Below are positions 52,101 through 61,350 of a stretch of 64,000 nt of DNA, piece by piece (position 1 is the first letter of the stretch; the number at the start of each line of letters is the position of its first letter). Under the pieces are notes generated by a model. It was given only the letters and a program-made list of their open reading frames with translations, did no database searches and was not told where the DNA came from. This DNA comes from Marinobacter lutaoensis. GTDB taxonomy: Bacteria > Pseudomonadota > Gammaproteobacteria > Pseudomonadales > Oleiphilaceae. The position numbers were made by a program, and so were the translations under genes. The stretch is from positions 62,001-126,000 of the forward strand of contig NZ_MSCW01000009.1 in the NCBI RefSeq assembly GCF_001981305.1, given 5' to 3'.

Positions 52101-54810
52101 GAAGGTTAACTTTGATCGTCGGATCGCAGCGGAATACGGGTTGCTGAAAATAAAGTCGAAAAACCCTTCAGTTAATAAGACCTGGAAGTATCACGCCACG
52201 CTGGATTTGGCAAATGTGCTTCGGCCCGAAGCCATTCGTTATCTTAATGAGTTGGCCTCCAGGGACCGAAACCTTGAGAGTGCTGCCAACAAGACAAAGG
52301 GCACCAAATCCCGTGGTGCTCGCCAGGACCGCGGCACGGTTGCGGGACTTGCCATTAAGGATCTTCGTGGAAACCGCGAAAAGGTATTGAAAAGGCTGTT
52401 AGACGCAACCGCTGAGGAACAAGCCCGATTCATTTCGAAAACCAAGTTATGGGAAGCTCCTGACTGGCAGTTTCTCCGAGCGCCATCGGAAGAAGATCGC
52501 AACAATGGCGAGCGACCCATGGACCCAGTGGTTGCCAGCTTTTTCAATGATCTTCGGAAAGCCATTTCACCCAAGCCGCCGGCCAATATCCCTGAGATCA
52601 ATCAGCTTTATGCCCGGTTAGTGCTCGGGCTCCGTGATACGTTCAATGAAATCCGAAAGCAAGATGAGCTGGTAGCTTCTTTGAAAAAAGGCGGTGAGAT
52701 CTATGAGCTGGTCAGCTCAATAAAGCAGGAATGTCATGCGCAAGGCTGGCGGGTTAATCTGATTTTTGGTGAGAGTCTTTGGCGTCTGTCTCAAGATTCG
52801 GCAGATGCCGCCAACATGGTATTCCGATACGAATTTGATAAGGCGTTCCGTGACACCAAACAAAACACGGAATGGACAATCAAAGAAGCCATTCCGAGAA
52901 CTGGGCGCGGCCCAGTCAGCAATGCTGACGAGGACGAAAACGAAGCCCTCGAAGATGATTCTCGCAAGACTGGAGCCATGCCGATGCTATCCCGGTTGGT
53001 TCGGGAGAATGCTGAAGATTACAGGGGTGGGTTTGATGTGTCAGAGGAAGATGTGATCCAAACATTTGGCTTCTCTGGCATTGAATATGGCAAGAGCATG
53101 AATCAGGCGGATCGCACGGCGTACCTGAACCATGCTTACGACTCTTTCCTCGATCTGAGCAAACTACTGAATGTCCCGCCCAAAGCTCTCAGTTTGGGTG
53201 GAACATTGGGATTGGCATTCGGTTCCAGGGGGCGCGGTGGAAAACGGGCCGCAGTTGCTCACTTTGAACCCGCTAACAATGCGATCAACCTGACCAGGAT
53301 GAAGGGTGCCGGCTCCATGGCACATGAGTATGGGCACGCTTTGGCCAACTATTTCTATCGGATCTCTCGTGGAGTGCAGGGTTCCCGGGCACCTGGCGAC
53401 ATCACGAAATTGTTGGATAGCCAATTGGCGACAGAAGCCGTGTCTGCGGGACAACTCAGAGAGCCAGTCGCACAGGCTGTTGTTGAAGTGCTCAAGAGTC
53501 TCAAATACCGCGAACCAGACGACATAAAAGAACTGCCGGATTCATGGTTCGCACAAGGTGCGGTGCAAGCAGACCTGAAGGACGGCCGAAAGCTGGATAA
53601 TCCTTATTGGTCTTCCATTGAAGAAATGTTCGCCCGGGCATTTGAAACCTATGTCCAGATTGCTTTGGAAGAGAAGTTCCCAGGGTTCCGGAACGACTTT
53701 CTTGTTCGTAGCGACAAACTGAACCATTGGGGCGATCAGCCTTATCTGGCCAAAGAGAAGGCCGAAAAGCAGCTCAAAGAATCGTATGAAAAGTACGGTT
53801 ATATGCTCAGCGATATTCGCCAGAAAGTGTCCGAAGAGCTCGGAGAATCATCGGCGGTAGATGACAGGGTTAGCGAGATTCTGAAAGAGCGGGAAGCAGC
53901 GCATAGCGCGAAACGCAGAAGACAGCTTTACCCAAGTGGCTTCGAACGAGAAAACATGAAAAAAGCGTTCGATCGGCTCTTCGAAACATTGAAGCTCAAA
54001 GACATTGAGGTGCATCACGAACATCTCGGCCGGCAAGATATGCCAGTCATGTACAGTTCTGCCAGTGGCCTTGTTGAACGAATTGACGAGAAAGACCACC
54101 AGATATTGGCCGCGTGCGTGTTTCAGGAAGTAGCGCGAATGTGCGGTGAAAAGGTGCGTGTCCGTTGGCGTGATGAAATCCGTGACGAAGTAGGCGCCTT
54201 GGCGGCCGGGCGCTACATTTCGCAAACGAAGGCGGCAGATACGGTTAAAGGCGTTATTGAGATTTCATTGAGTGCGGGCTTGCATACCGCACACCACGAG
54301 GCATTCCACTTTGCGCAGGATCACCTTTTGCTTCGTGAAGAACAAACGATGCTGGACCGGTTCTTCGCGCGCGATGCGGAGCTAACACATCGGCTTATAA
54401 ACGTCCTGGCAGAGCAGGGGCGCAATGATGCAGTAGCTATTGTTCAATGCGATCCGCGTGAAGCTCAGGCGTATGCTTACGAAGAGTGGGTGAAAGGAAA
54501 TCTTGATGTCCGAATTGAGGAGCCGCCGGTTGGCGTTTTTGGCCGTATCAACAGCATCTTCACTCGTACAGTGAACCTATGCAGGAAAACCGGGTTCCGG
54601 ACCCCAGAGCAGCTTTTCAAAGCATTCTATTCAGGAATGCTCAGGGAGCGCGAAGAGGAGCTTGCGGCGAAGCATAATCAATCGGACAGCAACAAGCAGC
54701 AATGGATAGACGCGACCCAACACACGGTACTCAATTCATGTGAAGACATAGACGCACTTTCCTCTAATCGAGAACTTGATTGGCCACATTCGTCCGCTCA
54801 GCTGCACTGA
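49111..54810 (+). CDS. Giant polyvalent protein with two zincin-like motifs
   Basis: The 1,899-residue protein starts at GTG 49111 or ATG 49117 (weak ribosome site). No signal peptide is seen. The first 1,300 residues are largely helical and unassigned, with a basic segment around 1075-1100. Around residue 1364-1415 there is a block LGLAFGSRGRGG...INLTRMKGAGSMAHEYGHAL with HEYGH (H1405), as in large polyvalent (LPD1-type) domains of conjugative elements and phages. Around 1728 a second HHEAFHFAQ motif occurs. Such proteins are thought to travel with DNA into the recipient. It heads an operon with the next two genes. Confidence 0.75.
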   Translation: MTMTRNPTLRDVWSNDWGQMPSFNGEQPVTFDTSLPPGLWPNDESLENLRIIAIHNGTTWLSLIKLLDSDALSQAQFVALRTIGFRQGQNGRLIHPAYPTTELVTVVSRVLGCDLEPLRQEQVVSLHTSEQFQPKVPLEVQAAIRRLWMYEKDTLIGEIFDSLKEAQDLPDEIARHLDRDDPIPPFWMRHPMRLQVWVSQALSGDISPTTEPVLALGLARASREYGVDPSEWPEELQALRRELLEHRGIDPDALVHVGEVAPAPVDQRPAIRSEIQWQQDGRTHSGVIVGLPEDLDICWVVPTGESAEFFQKQRKGIPFYVPQKIRVPVSALTGKHALQESQQKAQKEDSDSLATTASDRAPEQTETDLYDQPKIRSGDLRNKALAKEQPAGALDTKLVRRLQHIARAGGERGLYFRHPLVMGEHSSKPFVIHWGQAEMIMAMAAEGGLSKDVYSDAAVVLRDELIEQFNRAQPKTPGGQAWPLAVLPYGHQMPALFSDDPEFFETINRIEFCRVGIHPRLLPEIEAALGHWREHSLPAIRKQAPTIADSLDKLAFTLLDEDTRSFNELALKSTDVSSHRIRQRVQNAYLDFHKLLNSRGRNFSESVLEEARAWVDFIRSPEGWNTAFGRAHYGIFASYEAAGHVITGHPQAQEQIASLAEKNRRLLMSAADLAGVDRAVLESCDHPLNIILKIVEQNGISNCDRAETMARIGLDLSRNIEILGELIAMQGVSLDMVHRSQHLERISSEEEQIRRDHEQMNAPMQAVRMEAFSGIIRRQGERLPFQIALLDQRDNALSPEAIQVLSNNHSPLLSTKSRLQSSSLGRLADLNNTVKIEFGPALEQEGQLIRPESIAKIEPTVYGFTDIEPNSVDAFRSIGAGFSAYNILQPVAEVKGIGNTPKEALQDTLERNKTILLTGVPAWELDQRLVDQVRSAIALMAEDSKPLSKLANKDRLVQSVLEELKSALNPEILVLAIKATPKKIKWINHVVTKDELEKVNFDRRIAAEYGLLKIKSKNPSVNKTWKYHATLDLANVLRPEAIRYLNELASRDRNLESAANKTKGTKSRGARQDRGTVAGLAIKDLRGNREKVLKRLLDATAEEQARFISKTKLWEAPDWQFLRAPSEEDRNNGERPMDPVVASFFNDLRKAISPKPPANIPEINQLYARLVLGLRDTFNEIRKQDELVASLKKGGEIYELVSSIKQECHAQGWRVNLIFGESLWRLSQDSADAANMVFRYEFDKAFRDTKQNTEWTIKEAIPRTGRGPVSNADEDENEALEDDSRKTGAMPMLSRLVRENAEDYRGGFDVSEEDVIQTFGFSGIEYGKSMNQADRTAYLNHAYDSFLDLSKLLNVPPKALSLGGTLGLAFGSRGRGGKRAAVAHFEPANNAINLTRMKGAGSMAHEYGHALANYFYRISRGVQGSRAPGDITKLLDSQLATEAVSAGQLREPVAQAVVEVLKSLKYREPDDIKELPDSWFAQGAVQADLKDGRKLDNPYWSSIEEMFARAFETYVQIALEEKFPGFRNDFLVRSDKLNHWGDQPYLAKEKAEKQLKESYEKYGYMLSDIRQKVSEELGESSAVDDRVSEILKEREAAHSAKRRRQLYPSGFERENMKKAFDRLFETLKLKDIEVHHEHLGRQDMPVMYSSASGLVERIDEKDHQILAACVFQEVARMCGEKVRVRWRDEIRDEVGALAAGRYISQTKAADTVKGVIEISLSAGLHTAHHEAFHFAQDHLLLREEQTMLDRFFARDAELTHRLINVLAEQGRNDAVAIVQCDPREAQAYAYEEWVKGNLDVRIEEPPVGVFGRINSIFTRTVNLCRKTGFRTPEQLFKAFYSGMLREREEELAAKHNQSDSNKQQWIDATQHTVLNSCEDIDALSSNRELDWPHSSAQLH

Positions 54811-54822
54811 GGGAAGAATGAC

Positions 54823-56364
54823 ATGAGGAATGAAAAGTACGTGAAACAGAGTAAGCGTCTCTCTGCCGGAATCCTAGATAGTAATGTCGAATACCCGGAA
54901 ATCTACTTGGATTGTCATTCCGGGCACATAGTGCTGATGGAGTTTGAGCGACTGATCGAAATAGCGGATCAGCTTTCGCCGACACTGCTGCAGGAGTATC
55001 GCGGGCAGGTTGAAGCCGACATTTCCAAAGAGGTGTCGGCCTGGGCCACTACTGAATTGATTGTTGCGAAATCGGCATGGGTTACCACAAACATGCTGCT
55101 GATAGGGTTTACGAACCTGATGGTGCAGCATGAGTTCGCCAACCGGATACGTCGGCTTGCGGAGCTCCTTGGCAGGTCCCGAACATTCCCTGGGGACCGG
55201 AGTCAGCGATGTGAAGATTGCAGCATTTCACGTATCAAGATCAATTATGTCAGCGTTACCAGACCGCGGTTGCTCCCGGTAACCGAGATGTCGAAGATCT
55301 TGCTGAACAAGCTGCAAATGGAAAAAGTGAAAACCTGGCGACTCTCGCATAACTTTGCATATGGCAAGCCATCCGAGCAATGGGTTCCCGTAAGCGCTAT
55401 AAACACTGGAATGAACGTAGGTGGCCAGCAGGACGGTGTATTGCCAAATTATGGTGAAGCAGCAAAACAAGCGTTACGTCGGGTTTTCCGGGACTTGAAA
55501 TTGAGTCTGCGAGTTATTCCCACCATCAACCCGATCACTCAAGAGTGGGTTAGCGTTTGCGTCAAAGGTGTGACATCAGAAGCGTTTTTTGATGCCTATG
55601 ACCGTAGTTGTAACGAGGACTTTCCTACAATCTGCCGGCAGCTGGATATGGCGTGGGAAATGGATGTTGCACTGATACACCAGGCTCTTCATGAGCTCAA
55701 GCACGCTGAGCGAGGCATCGGGCCGACAACGAATGGATTTGTCATCCCGGTACGGGTACCCGTGTCTTTTGACTCTCTCCTGAACTGGTCGTATTTCAGA
55801 CAAGACCTTGAGAAGGTTCTCCGCAGTTACTCACGTCGATTCACGCAGCGGCTGGTCCTGGTTATCAAGTCCTTGGATTCTTTACATGATCAACTCAGCC
55901 CGGCAAATGTGAAACGCCTGGCGCAATGGATGCCTGAGCTCAATGCGCAGTTTGGGATTACGTTTATGGCGCACTTTGCAAAGCCGGAGTTGTTTCGGCC
56001 GCATGGTTTTCACGCCTGTCTGCCATTTGTCGGGTACGAATTCAGTGACGAGCACCAGCATTCAAGGCTTCATGATGCCATTCAAGCCGCAATTGCAAGA
56101 ACAAGCTCAGAACCTGAGAGTGTGCCAGTCACATTGGATGCTTCGTTCTCAGAGGAAGCAATCGAGACGGCGAAACGAAGTGGTACCGTATTCGTTGATA
56201 ATGTGATTGCCGGGGAGCCGGAAGGCTTACAGCTTCGGACCTTGCTGCTCTTGGCAAATCAGATAGGGGCCAGAAACAGCGATCATGAGGTCATCGATGC
56301 TCGATCGCTGTTCTGCTGCGACGAAAACCGGGCCACCAAAGCAATGAACGACAAAAGAGGCTAG
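54823..56364 (+). CDS. Hypothetical protein, 513 aa
   Basis: It starts 12 bp after the giant gene's stop, in the same operon. It is a mixed alpha/beta soluble protein with Cys pairs (CEDC; FCCDE). The middle part, around FVIPVRVPVSFDSLLNW...RLVLVIKSLDSL, has the strand-helix rhythm of EAL-type barrels, but no catalytic motifs are seen. The function is unknown. Confidence 0.65.
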   Translation: MRNEKYVKQSKRLSAGILDSNVEYPEIYLDCHSGHIVLMEFERLIEIADQLSPTLLQEYRGQVEADISKEVSAWATTELIVAKSAWVTTNMLLIGFTNLMVQHEFANRIRRLAELLGRSRTFPGDRSQRCEDCSISRIKINYVSVTRPRLLPVTEMSKILLNKLQMEKVKTWRLSHNFAYGKPSEQWVPVSAINTGMNVGGQQDGVLPNYGEAAKQALRRVFRDLKLSLRVIPTINPITQEWVSVCVKGVTSEAFFDAYDRSCNEDFPTICRQLDMAWEMDVALIHQALHELKHAERGIGPTTNGFVIPVRVPVSFDSLLNWSYFRQDLEKVLRSYSRRFTQRLVLVIKSLDSLHDQLSPANVKRLAQWMPELNAQFGITFMAHFAKPELFRPHGFHACLPFVGYEFSDEHQHSRLHDAIQAAIARTSSEPESVPVTLDASFSEEAIETAKRSGTVFVDNVIAGEPEGLQLRTLLLLANQIGARNSDHEVIDARSLFCCDENRATKAMNDKRG

Positions 56365-56371
56365 GTAAGGT

Positions 56372-58147
56372 ATGGCTGACGAAAAACAGAAAAACTCCGG
56401 GAACGAAAAAGATCAGGTAGACCTTTTTTCAGCGATTATCAAAGGTGCCGAGGACAACAACGACGAATTCCTGGAGCTCACAGAACTACCAGATGACGTG
56501 GTGTTCGGTGGGGCGTCCGGCGAAGAACCTGTCGCGGAGGAAAAACAGACCGAAGCCAGTGGCAAGAGTGTTGAGGCGCCGGCGCAGCGCGCAAACGACA
56601 CAAAAGCCACTGGCGCGAGCGCAAGCTCCGATTCGGCGACCAAGCCCCAAAACAGCGACAATGTAGTGAAGTTCACCAAGCCCGGGAAGGGGGCGGGAAC
56701 CGGCCTGGCAGATACGAAAGCCTCAGCAGAACAACCGAAAGTTACACAGAACTCTCAACCGAAAAGCCGGGTAAAGGCGGAAGTCGCAGAGAAGGCAGCG
56801 GCTTTTCGTGCGGCTGCAGCAAAAGCGCCCTTGATTCGCGGTTGGGATGCAGGCCTGGTGAAATATGATGCGGCGCAAAAAAGGTTGGTGCCGGCCAACA
56901 AAGAGGCAGCAGTGGAGCTGTTGAAGAAGGGCAGCACGGTAAACATCAATGTGTTATACCCAGGACAGGCACAATGGTTGCCGGTTAAATTCGGACAAGA
57001 CCCCAAGACCGGTGAAATCCGAATTGAACCCAATCACGATGAGAAGCCGCAAAAGTATCAGCCACTGACCGAGCTCCCAGAGCCGGATCGATTTCGGCTT
57101 TCGCCGACGACGACACCCATGCAGAAGTTCAGCTTGTCACCGGAAGTGGAAAGCGAACTTGCCTCAAAAATCGAAGAGTCGAATCGCAATCAAGATCCGT
57201 CGGTGTCTCCCTCCGCCGAAAACAAGAAACAGCAGGCGCATGACCCAAGCCAGTACACGCCGGGTACCCTTCTTGTAGGTTCGGCAATGAACATGGTCAG
57301 CTCCCTGCTAAAAGGCATCGTCGATCTGATAAAACGGTTGTTCAACCTGGGGACAAAAGTCGTCTCGAACCTCAAGGATCAACTGAAAGATCTAAGCAAT
57401 AAGCGGAAGACGGTATTCCGCAATCCGATGATGGGACGAAAGAAACTGTTAGCAGGCGCTTATGAATCAATCGAAGCCAAGTCTAAAGCCTCTGTTGACG
57501 CATCCGGCGTGGACGGTGTGGCCGAAAAACTCAAACACCGGATTCAGCATGCAAACCAAGCATTGGCACAAGAGACGGATCTGATTTTTCAAGAGTTTGG
57601 TGACGCCTATCAACGAAGCACACGCATCCTTCACGAAGGCCTGGGAACCAACGAGGCTGGTGCCTCATTAATTCAGTCAAACAGTGACTTCCTGGAACGG
57701 TATGAGTCACGGAGCGATACTGACAAAATGAACGTAGAGAGTGGCATACGGGGAATAAAGCAGGCCACAAAGGTGCTTTCCCGGGGAGTCGTTGCCCTCA
57801 CCACGGATGACAGGTTGGATTTGTTGACGGCCGAGCGGCGACAAGAACTTCTCCAAACAATAAGCGCAAGAATGACCGAACGCCCCAAGAGTAACGCTCT
57901 TGAAGAGTCTGCCCTAAAACATGCTGTTGACCCCAACAACCAGGACGCAGGACCACTTCAGGAAGCTCTGGCGCAGGATATGAAACCAGCGCAGGAAAGT
58001 GTTGCTGCAAAAATGCAAGAAGCCAGTGCTGAGGTGCTCGAACAGACTCTGTTGCAACAGATGCAACAGAATCAAGGGACAGAACAAAACAATGCCAGAT
58101 ATGGCGACAGGTTCTTTGGAGAAGGATTGACACCGCGGCCCGTATAA
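56372..58147 (+). CDS. Hypothetical protein, 591 aa, with one hydrophobic segment
   Basis: It starts at ATG 56372, 7 bp after the previous gene. The N-terminal half is disordered, Glu/Lys/Ala-rich. A hydrophobic or amphipathic helix is near residues 308-335 (LLVGSAMNMVSSLLKGIVDLIKRLF). The C-terminal part is helical and ends in a Gln-rich tract (LLQQMQQNQGTEQ). It may be a structural or transfer-associated protein; no family is recognised. Confidence 0.65.
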   Translation: MADEKQKNSGNEKDQVDLFSAIIKGAEDNNDEFLELTELPDDVVFGGASGEEPVAEEKQTEASGKSVEAPAQRANDTKATGASASSDSATKPQNSDNVVKFTKPGKGAGTGLADTKASAEQPKVTQNSQPKSRVKAEVAEKAAAFRAAAAKAPLIRGWDAGLVKYDAAQKRLVPANKEAAVELLKKGSTVNINVLYPGQAQWLPVKFGQDPKTGEIRIEPNHDEKPQKYQPLTELPEPDRFRLSPTTTPMQKFSLSPEVESELASKIEESNRNQDPSVSPSAENKKQQAHDPSQYTPGTLLVGSAMNMVSSLLKGIVDLIKRLFNLGTKVVSNLKDQLKDLSNKRKTVFRNPMMGRKKLLAGAYESIEAKSKASVDASGVDGVAEKLKHRIQHANQALAQETDLIFQEFGDAYQRSTRILHEGLGTNEAGASLIQSNSDFLERYESRSDTDKMNVESGIRGIKQATKVLSRGVVALTTDDRLDLLTAERRQELLQTISARMTERPKSNALEESALKHAVDPNNQDAGPLQEALAQDMKPAQESVAAKMQEASAEVLEQTLLQQMQQNQGTEQNNARYGDRFFGEGLTPRPV

Positions 58148-58156
58148 ACGGGCCGC
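58135..58156. terminator. GC hairpin between convergent genes
   Basis: GCGGCCCG and CGGGCCGC around a six-base loop TATAAA, overlapping the stop at 58147. No T run on either side. Confidence 0.45.
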
Positions 58157-58168
58157 CGTGTTCGGTGG

Positions 58169-58864
58169 TCAGCTCAGCCGCCGGAACTGATCTGAAACTA
58201 CCGGAAATGCCTTGCGGGCTTGACTGAGAGTGGGTTCACGAAGATGCCAGCAGGGGAGCCAGAGGCCATCGCCGACCTTTGTTAACTCAACCACCTCGGC
58301 AGCCACAATTTCGTTTGTCAGCTGGGCGTGCTCAATTGTGAACTCGTCCAGCTCACGCCCCATGGTTCGGGCAATGAGTTCGACATAGGGCTCCATGTGC
58401 CAGATCACGAAATCAAAAGCCACCTCGGACTGATCGAGGATTTTGCCTGCGCCCATGCCTACCGTGTTCAAATGCGAGCGAATTTCCTGACGGCTCAAAC
58501 CTTTGTCGAAAAGCAACTCCTCGATAGTTGCTATCATCTCCAGCGAGTCGTAAAGAAGCTCATTGAGCGACTTTTCGTCCGGGAGGTATGAAAAGCACTC
58601 TTGATACTCGTCATCCGTAACACCCAGCCGGTTCAAGAATTTCCGGCTCAACAGTATGGGACGCAAGGCACGTATGCGCTCCAGGCGCCGCTTCCGATCA
58701 ACCAGCAGCTTTACGTATTCCTCACGGGGAATGTCTTTTCGGTTTTGAACCGACCGCTTAATGAGCTTCAGCTTACGCCGCGTATGCTTGGGGGTGTCGT
58801 ACCCACAGGCTTCCCAGTCTTTGTAATCCTGCTCTCGCACCACGGTGCACAGGTTTGAATCCAT
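58169..58864 (-). CDS. Hypothetical protein, 231 aa
   Basis: It starts at ATG 58864 behind GGAGGGAAA. A basic helical N terminus (TRRKLKLIKRSVQNRKDIPREEYV) is followed by an acidic helical part. It lies in the same direction as the DsbC-like gene and may be its downstream partner. No family is recognised. Confidence 0.65.
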   Translation of the reverse strand: MDSNLCTVVREQDYKDWEACGYDTPKHTRRKLKLIKRSVQNRKDIPREEYVKLLVDRKRRLERIRALRPILLSRKFLNRLGVTDDEYQECFSYLPDEKSLNELLYDSLEMIATIEELLFDKGLSRQEIRSHLNTVGMGAGKILDQSEVAFDFVIWHMEPYVELIARTMGRELDEFTIEHAQLTNEIVAAEVVELTKVGDGLWLPCWHLREPTLSQARKAFPVVSDQFRRLS

Positions 58865-58925
58865 AGCTTTCCCTCCGGCTTATTGCGGCTCCTGTAACGT
58901 CTTTCCATGAGTCTGAAACGTAACC

Positions 58926-58951
58926 GGGCTTCTGAGAAGTCGCAGAAGCCC
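58926..58951 (-). terminator. Hairpin between the DsbC-like and 231-aa genes
   Basis: Nine-bp stem GGGCTTCTG/CAGAAGCCC. There is no T run on the outgoing minus strand, so partial termination or processing is possible. Confidence 0.35.
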
Positions 58952-58988
58952 GCATCAAAAAAATGAGCCAGCCATTAATTGCGAGGAT

Positions 58989-60287
58989 TTAACTCGCTTC
59001 GGACCGAATCAGGCTTTCATAGCCCGGGTCCGGGATGCCGGCATTGATCGCCAACTCACCATCAACATTCTCGAAAATGACCAATGGTGTGGTTGCGCGA
59101 ACCATCGCCATAATGGCGGTATTTTTTACCACCGGTTCAAGGAATGGAACCAGGCGATCAACATTGGGCGCATTGTCAATCCGCGAGGTATATTCCTTAT
59201 CCGTCATGACCGCATGAAGCATCTCCAGTGGCTTGCCGTTGTCTCGTTGAGTTTCGGCCAGGAGTGCGGCGGAGGCGGTGAGGCTGGAGCGGTTGTCGCT
59301 CTTCACGATAGCCGGAATCCAGTGAACCTCTAGCACACCACTGCGAATGCTGGGCTGGAGATCCTGGTAGTAGCGGTGACAAAACTCGCAATTCGGATCG
59401 AACATCACGTAGATGGCTTTCGGTGCGTTGCCCTGTTTGATCGACGGCAGCGTCTTGACCAGTTTCAGGTATTCATCGGCCTGCTCTTTTTGGCCGGCGA
59501 GATTGCGCAAAGCGGCGATGTCTGAGTCATTCTTGAGCATAGTGCGAACAGCCCGACTAAAGGAGCCGGTTTCTGCGACATCATCAAGAGACTCGATCAC
59601 AAGGTCCTCTTCATCGCCGGAAGGTGCAGATGTCCCAGAGGCTTTCTTCTCACTGACCGGTCCTGGCGAGGCCACTGCCGAGCCGGGCACTTCCGGCGCG
59701 CTATCTGCGCGGCCGGAAGTCTGAGCTTGTGACGCCGCGCCCACCTCCGGCGCAGGAACAAGATCACCACCTGCAGATATATTCCCATCCTTCGCTCCGC
59801 TGCGCGGTAGCGCAGGTACAGAGAAGTCATCGTTGGTACCGGCCCGGGCACCAACGTCAGGGCCAGCCACGCCGAGCACCTCATTCAAACGCTCTACACT
59901 GTCCCGCGGCGCACGAGGGTCAACGGAAGGCTGACCAGTTGGCAACGTAAGCTGAGATCCCGGAAATCCGTGTTTGATCGGCGGCACGATCACCCCTGAA
60001 ATGACGGTTTTGCCATCGCTCAATACGTATACGGACTGCATGTTCAGCACGCCGGGCACTTGGATAAATACCTCAGTCGTCCCTGCTGGCCCCTCCTTTT
60101 GACCCAGTATGGCTACCGATGGAAGCGTTGCTTGCACCGCACGGATAGCCACCTCCGGGGCTGGTGATGACAGTTCTGGCTCTTCGGCGGCGGATACGGG
60201 CAATACAACAGCACTCATTGCACTGACAAGCAAACCAGCTTTGAGCGCCCGTACCAGGCGGGATGATGGGCAAATCGAGATGCACAT
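58989..60287 (-). CDS. Periplasmic DsbC/DsbG-like thiol-disulfide protein of the transfer region
   Basis: The 432-residue protein is taken to start at ATG 60287 (MCISICPSS). A signal peptide (LLVSAMSAVVLPVSA) is followed by a region rich in Pro/Ser/Ala and acidic residues, then a thioredoxin-fold domain: IYVMFDPNCEFCHRYY with CEFC, and a cis-Pro in ATTPLVIFENVDG. Thiol isomerases of this kind (e.g. TrbB/DsbC in transfer systems) help fold secretion-system proteins. It is divergent from dotI, sharing a promoter region at 60288-60485. Confidence 0.8.
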   Translation of the reverse strand: MCISICPSSRLVRALKAGLLVSAMSAVVLPVSAAEEPELSSPAPEVAIRAVQATLPSVAILGQKEGPAGTTEVFIQVPGVLNMQSVYVLSDGKTVISGVIVPPIKHGFPGSQLTLPTGQPSVDPRAPRDSVERLNEVLGVAGPDVGARAGTNDDFSVPALPRSGAKDGNISAGGDLVPAPEVGAASQAQTSGRADSAPEVPGSAVASPGPVSEKKASGTSAPSGDEEDLVIESLDDVAETGSFSRAVRTMLKNDSDIAALRNLAGQKEQADEYLKLVKTLPSIKQGNAPKAIYVMFDPNCEFCHRYYQDLQPSIRSGVLEVHWIPAIVKSDNRSSLTASAALLAETQRDNGKPLEMLHAVMTDKEYTSRIDNAPNVDRLVPFLEPVVKNTAIMAMVRATTPLVIFENVDGELAINAGIPDPGYESLIRSEAS

Positions 60288-60485
60288 AACCAACTCCAAG
60301 GTCTCGAAGGAATACCTGAAAACCCGGCCAGAATAGCATTGCGGCAACCCCATGTGGGGAAGGGCGCACATTCGTGGTGGAAAACAGGTAGTGGTAACCC
60401 TCGGCTATGAATGAACGCGAGACCCCAAAGCGTAATTGCGCATGGGGTATGATAGGCCGCATCGACAACGTGTTATCGGATTGCT

Positions 60486-61337
60486 ATGGCAGAGAACACT
60501 GTGAAGCGTAATTCATCATCCAAAGGGGCGGCCGCAAGAATAAGTTCCACTTCGGCTTCCAGGCAGAAGAATGCGACCAGTCTGAAACGAGCTGGAACAA
60601 AGCCTACTGCAACAGCAGGGCAGCAAAAAGCGGCCTCCAAGGCTAACGTAAAGAAACCAACGCCTAAGACGGCAGGGAAGGCGCCTGAGCAGACATCCAT
60701 GATCTACGGGGCTGAAGCGCTGGCGGCGTTGACGGTGGCGGAATCCAAGCTATCCCGGTTCCAAGGCCGGGTCATCCTGATCCTTGTCATCTTTGCATTG
60801 GGGTTACTCTTTTGGAATGTCACATTACACGCCACTAAGCCAGAGCCTCGCTTGCTTGCCGTAACAAAGGACGGGCGGTACCAACCACTTCCTTTGCTCG
60901 ATGAGCCGCTGGAATCGCGGCAAGTTCTCATGGATTGGGTTCGCCGAAACATTCCGGATCTGTACGACTGGAATTACGCCAATTTTGGCGCTGAGTTGAA
61001 CAAGATGCGTGATTACGTCCAGCAAATCACTCTGGAAGAGTTTGCGGATGATCTGGAAGCTAGCGGCATTCTCTCCAAAGTTCAAAGTGAGTTTTTGATT
61101 CTCCGGGCGTCTATCACCAACGAGCCTCTGATTGTGAACGAAACCGTTATCAATGGTCGTCGCGTGTATGTCGTTGAGATCCCGATGAGGCTTGTTTACG
61201 ACTCCGGTGATGTGAGCGCCGGCAAGCGCCGACAGATCAATCAGGACATCCTGTTTACGGCCTGGATTGTCAGGGCATCAATCTTGGAATATGACGCTGG
61301 CCTTATGCTTGCCAAGTATTCGGTCAAACCGATGTGA
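60486..61337 (+). CDS. dotI: DotI/IcmL (TraM-like) T4SS inner-membrane protein
   Basis: The 283-residue protein has a basic, Lys/Ala-rich N-terminal 75 residues, one membrane helix (about residues 96-115, VILILVIFALGLLFWNVTL) and a periplasmic domain with PDLYDWNYANFGAELNKMRDYVQQ and TLEEFADDLEASGILSKV. This matches DotI/IcmL of Dot/Icm and TraM of IncI plasmids. The long basic N terminus is unusual. It is the first gene of the dotI-dotH-dotG series and lies 14 bp before dotH. Confidence 0.9.
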   Translation: MAENTVKRNSSSKGAAARISSTSASRQKNATSLKRAGTKPTATAGQQKAASKANVKKPTPKTAGKAPEQTSMIYGAEALAALTVAESKLSRFQGRVILILVIFALGLLFWNVTLHATKPEPRLLAVTKDGRYQPLPLLDEPLESRQVLMDWVRRNIPDLYDWNYANFGAELNKMRDYVQQITLEEFADDLEASGILSKVQSEFLILRASITNEPLIVNETVINGRRVYVVEIPMRLVYDSGDVSAGKRRQINQDILFTAWIVRASILEYDAGLMLAKYSVKPM

Positions 61338-61350
61338 AGCAGAGGAAGTT

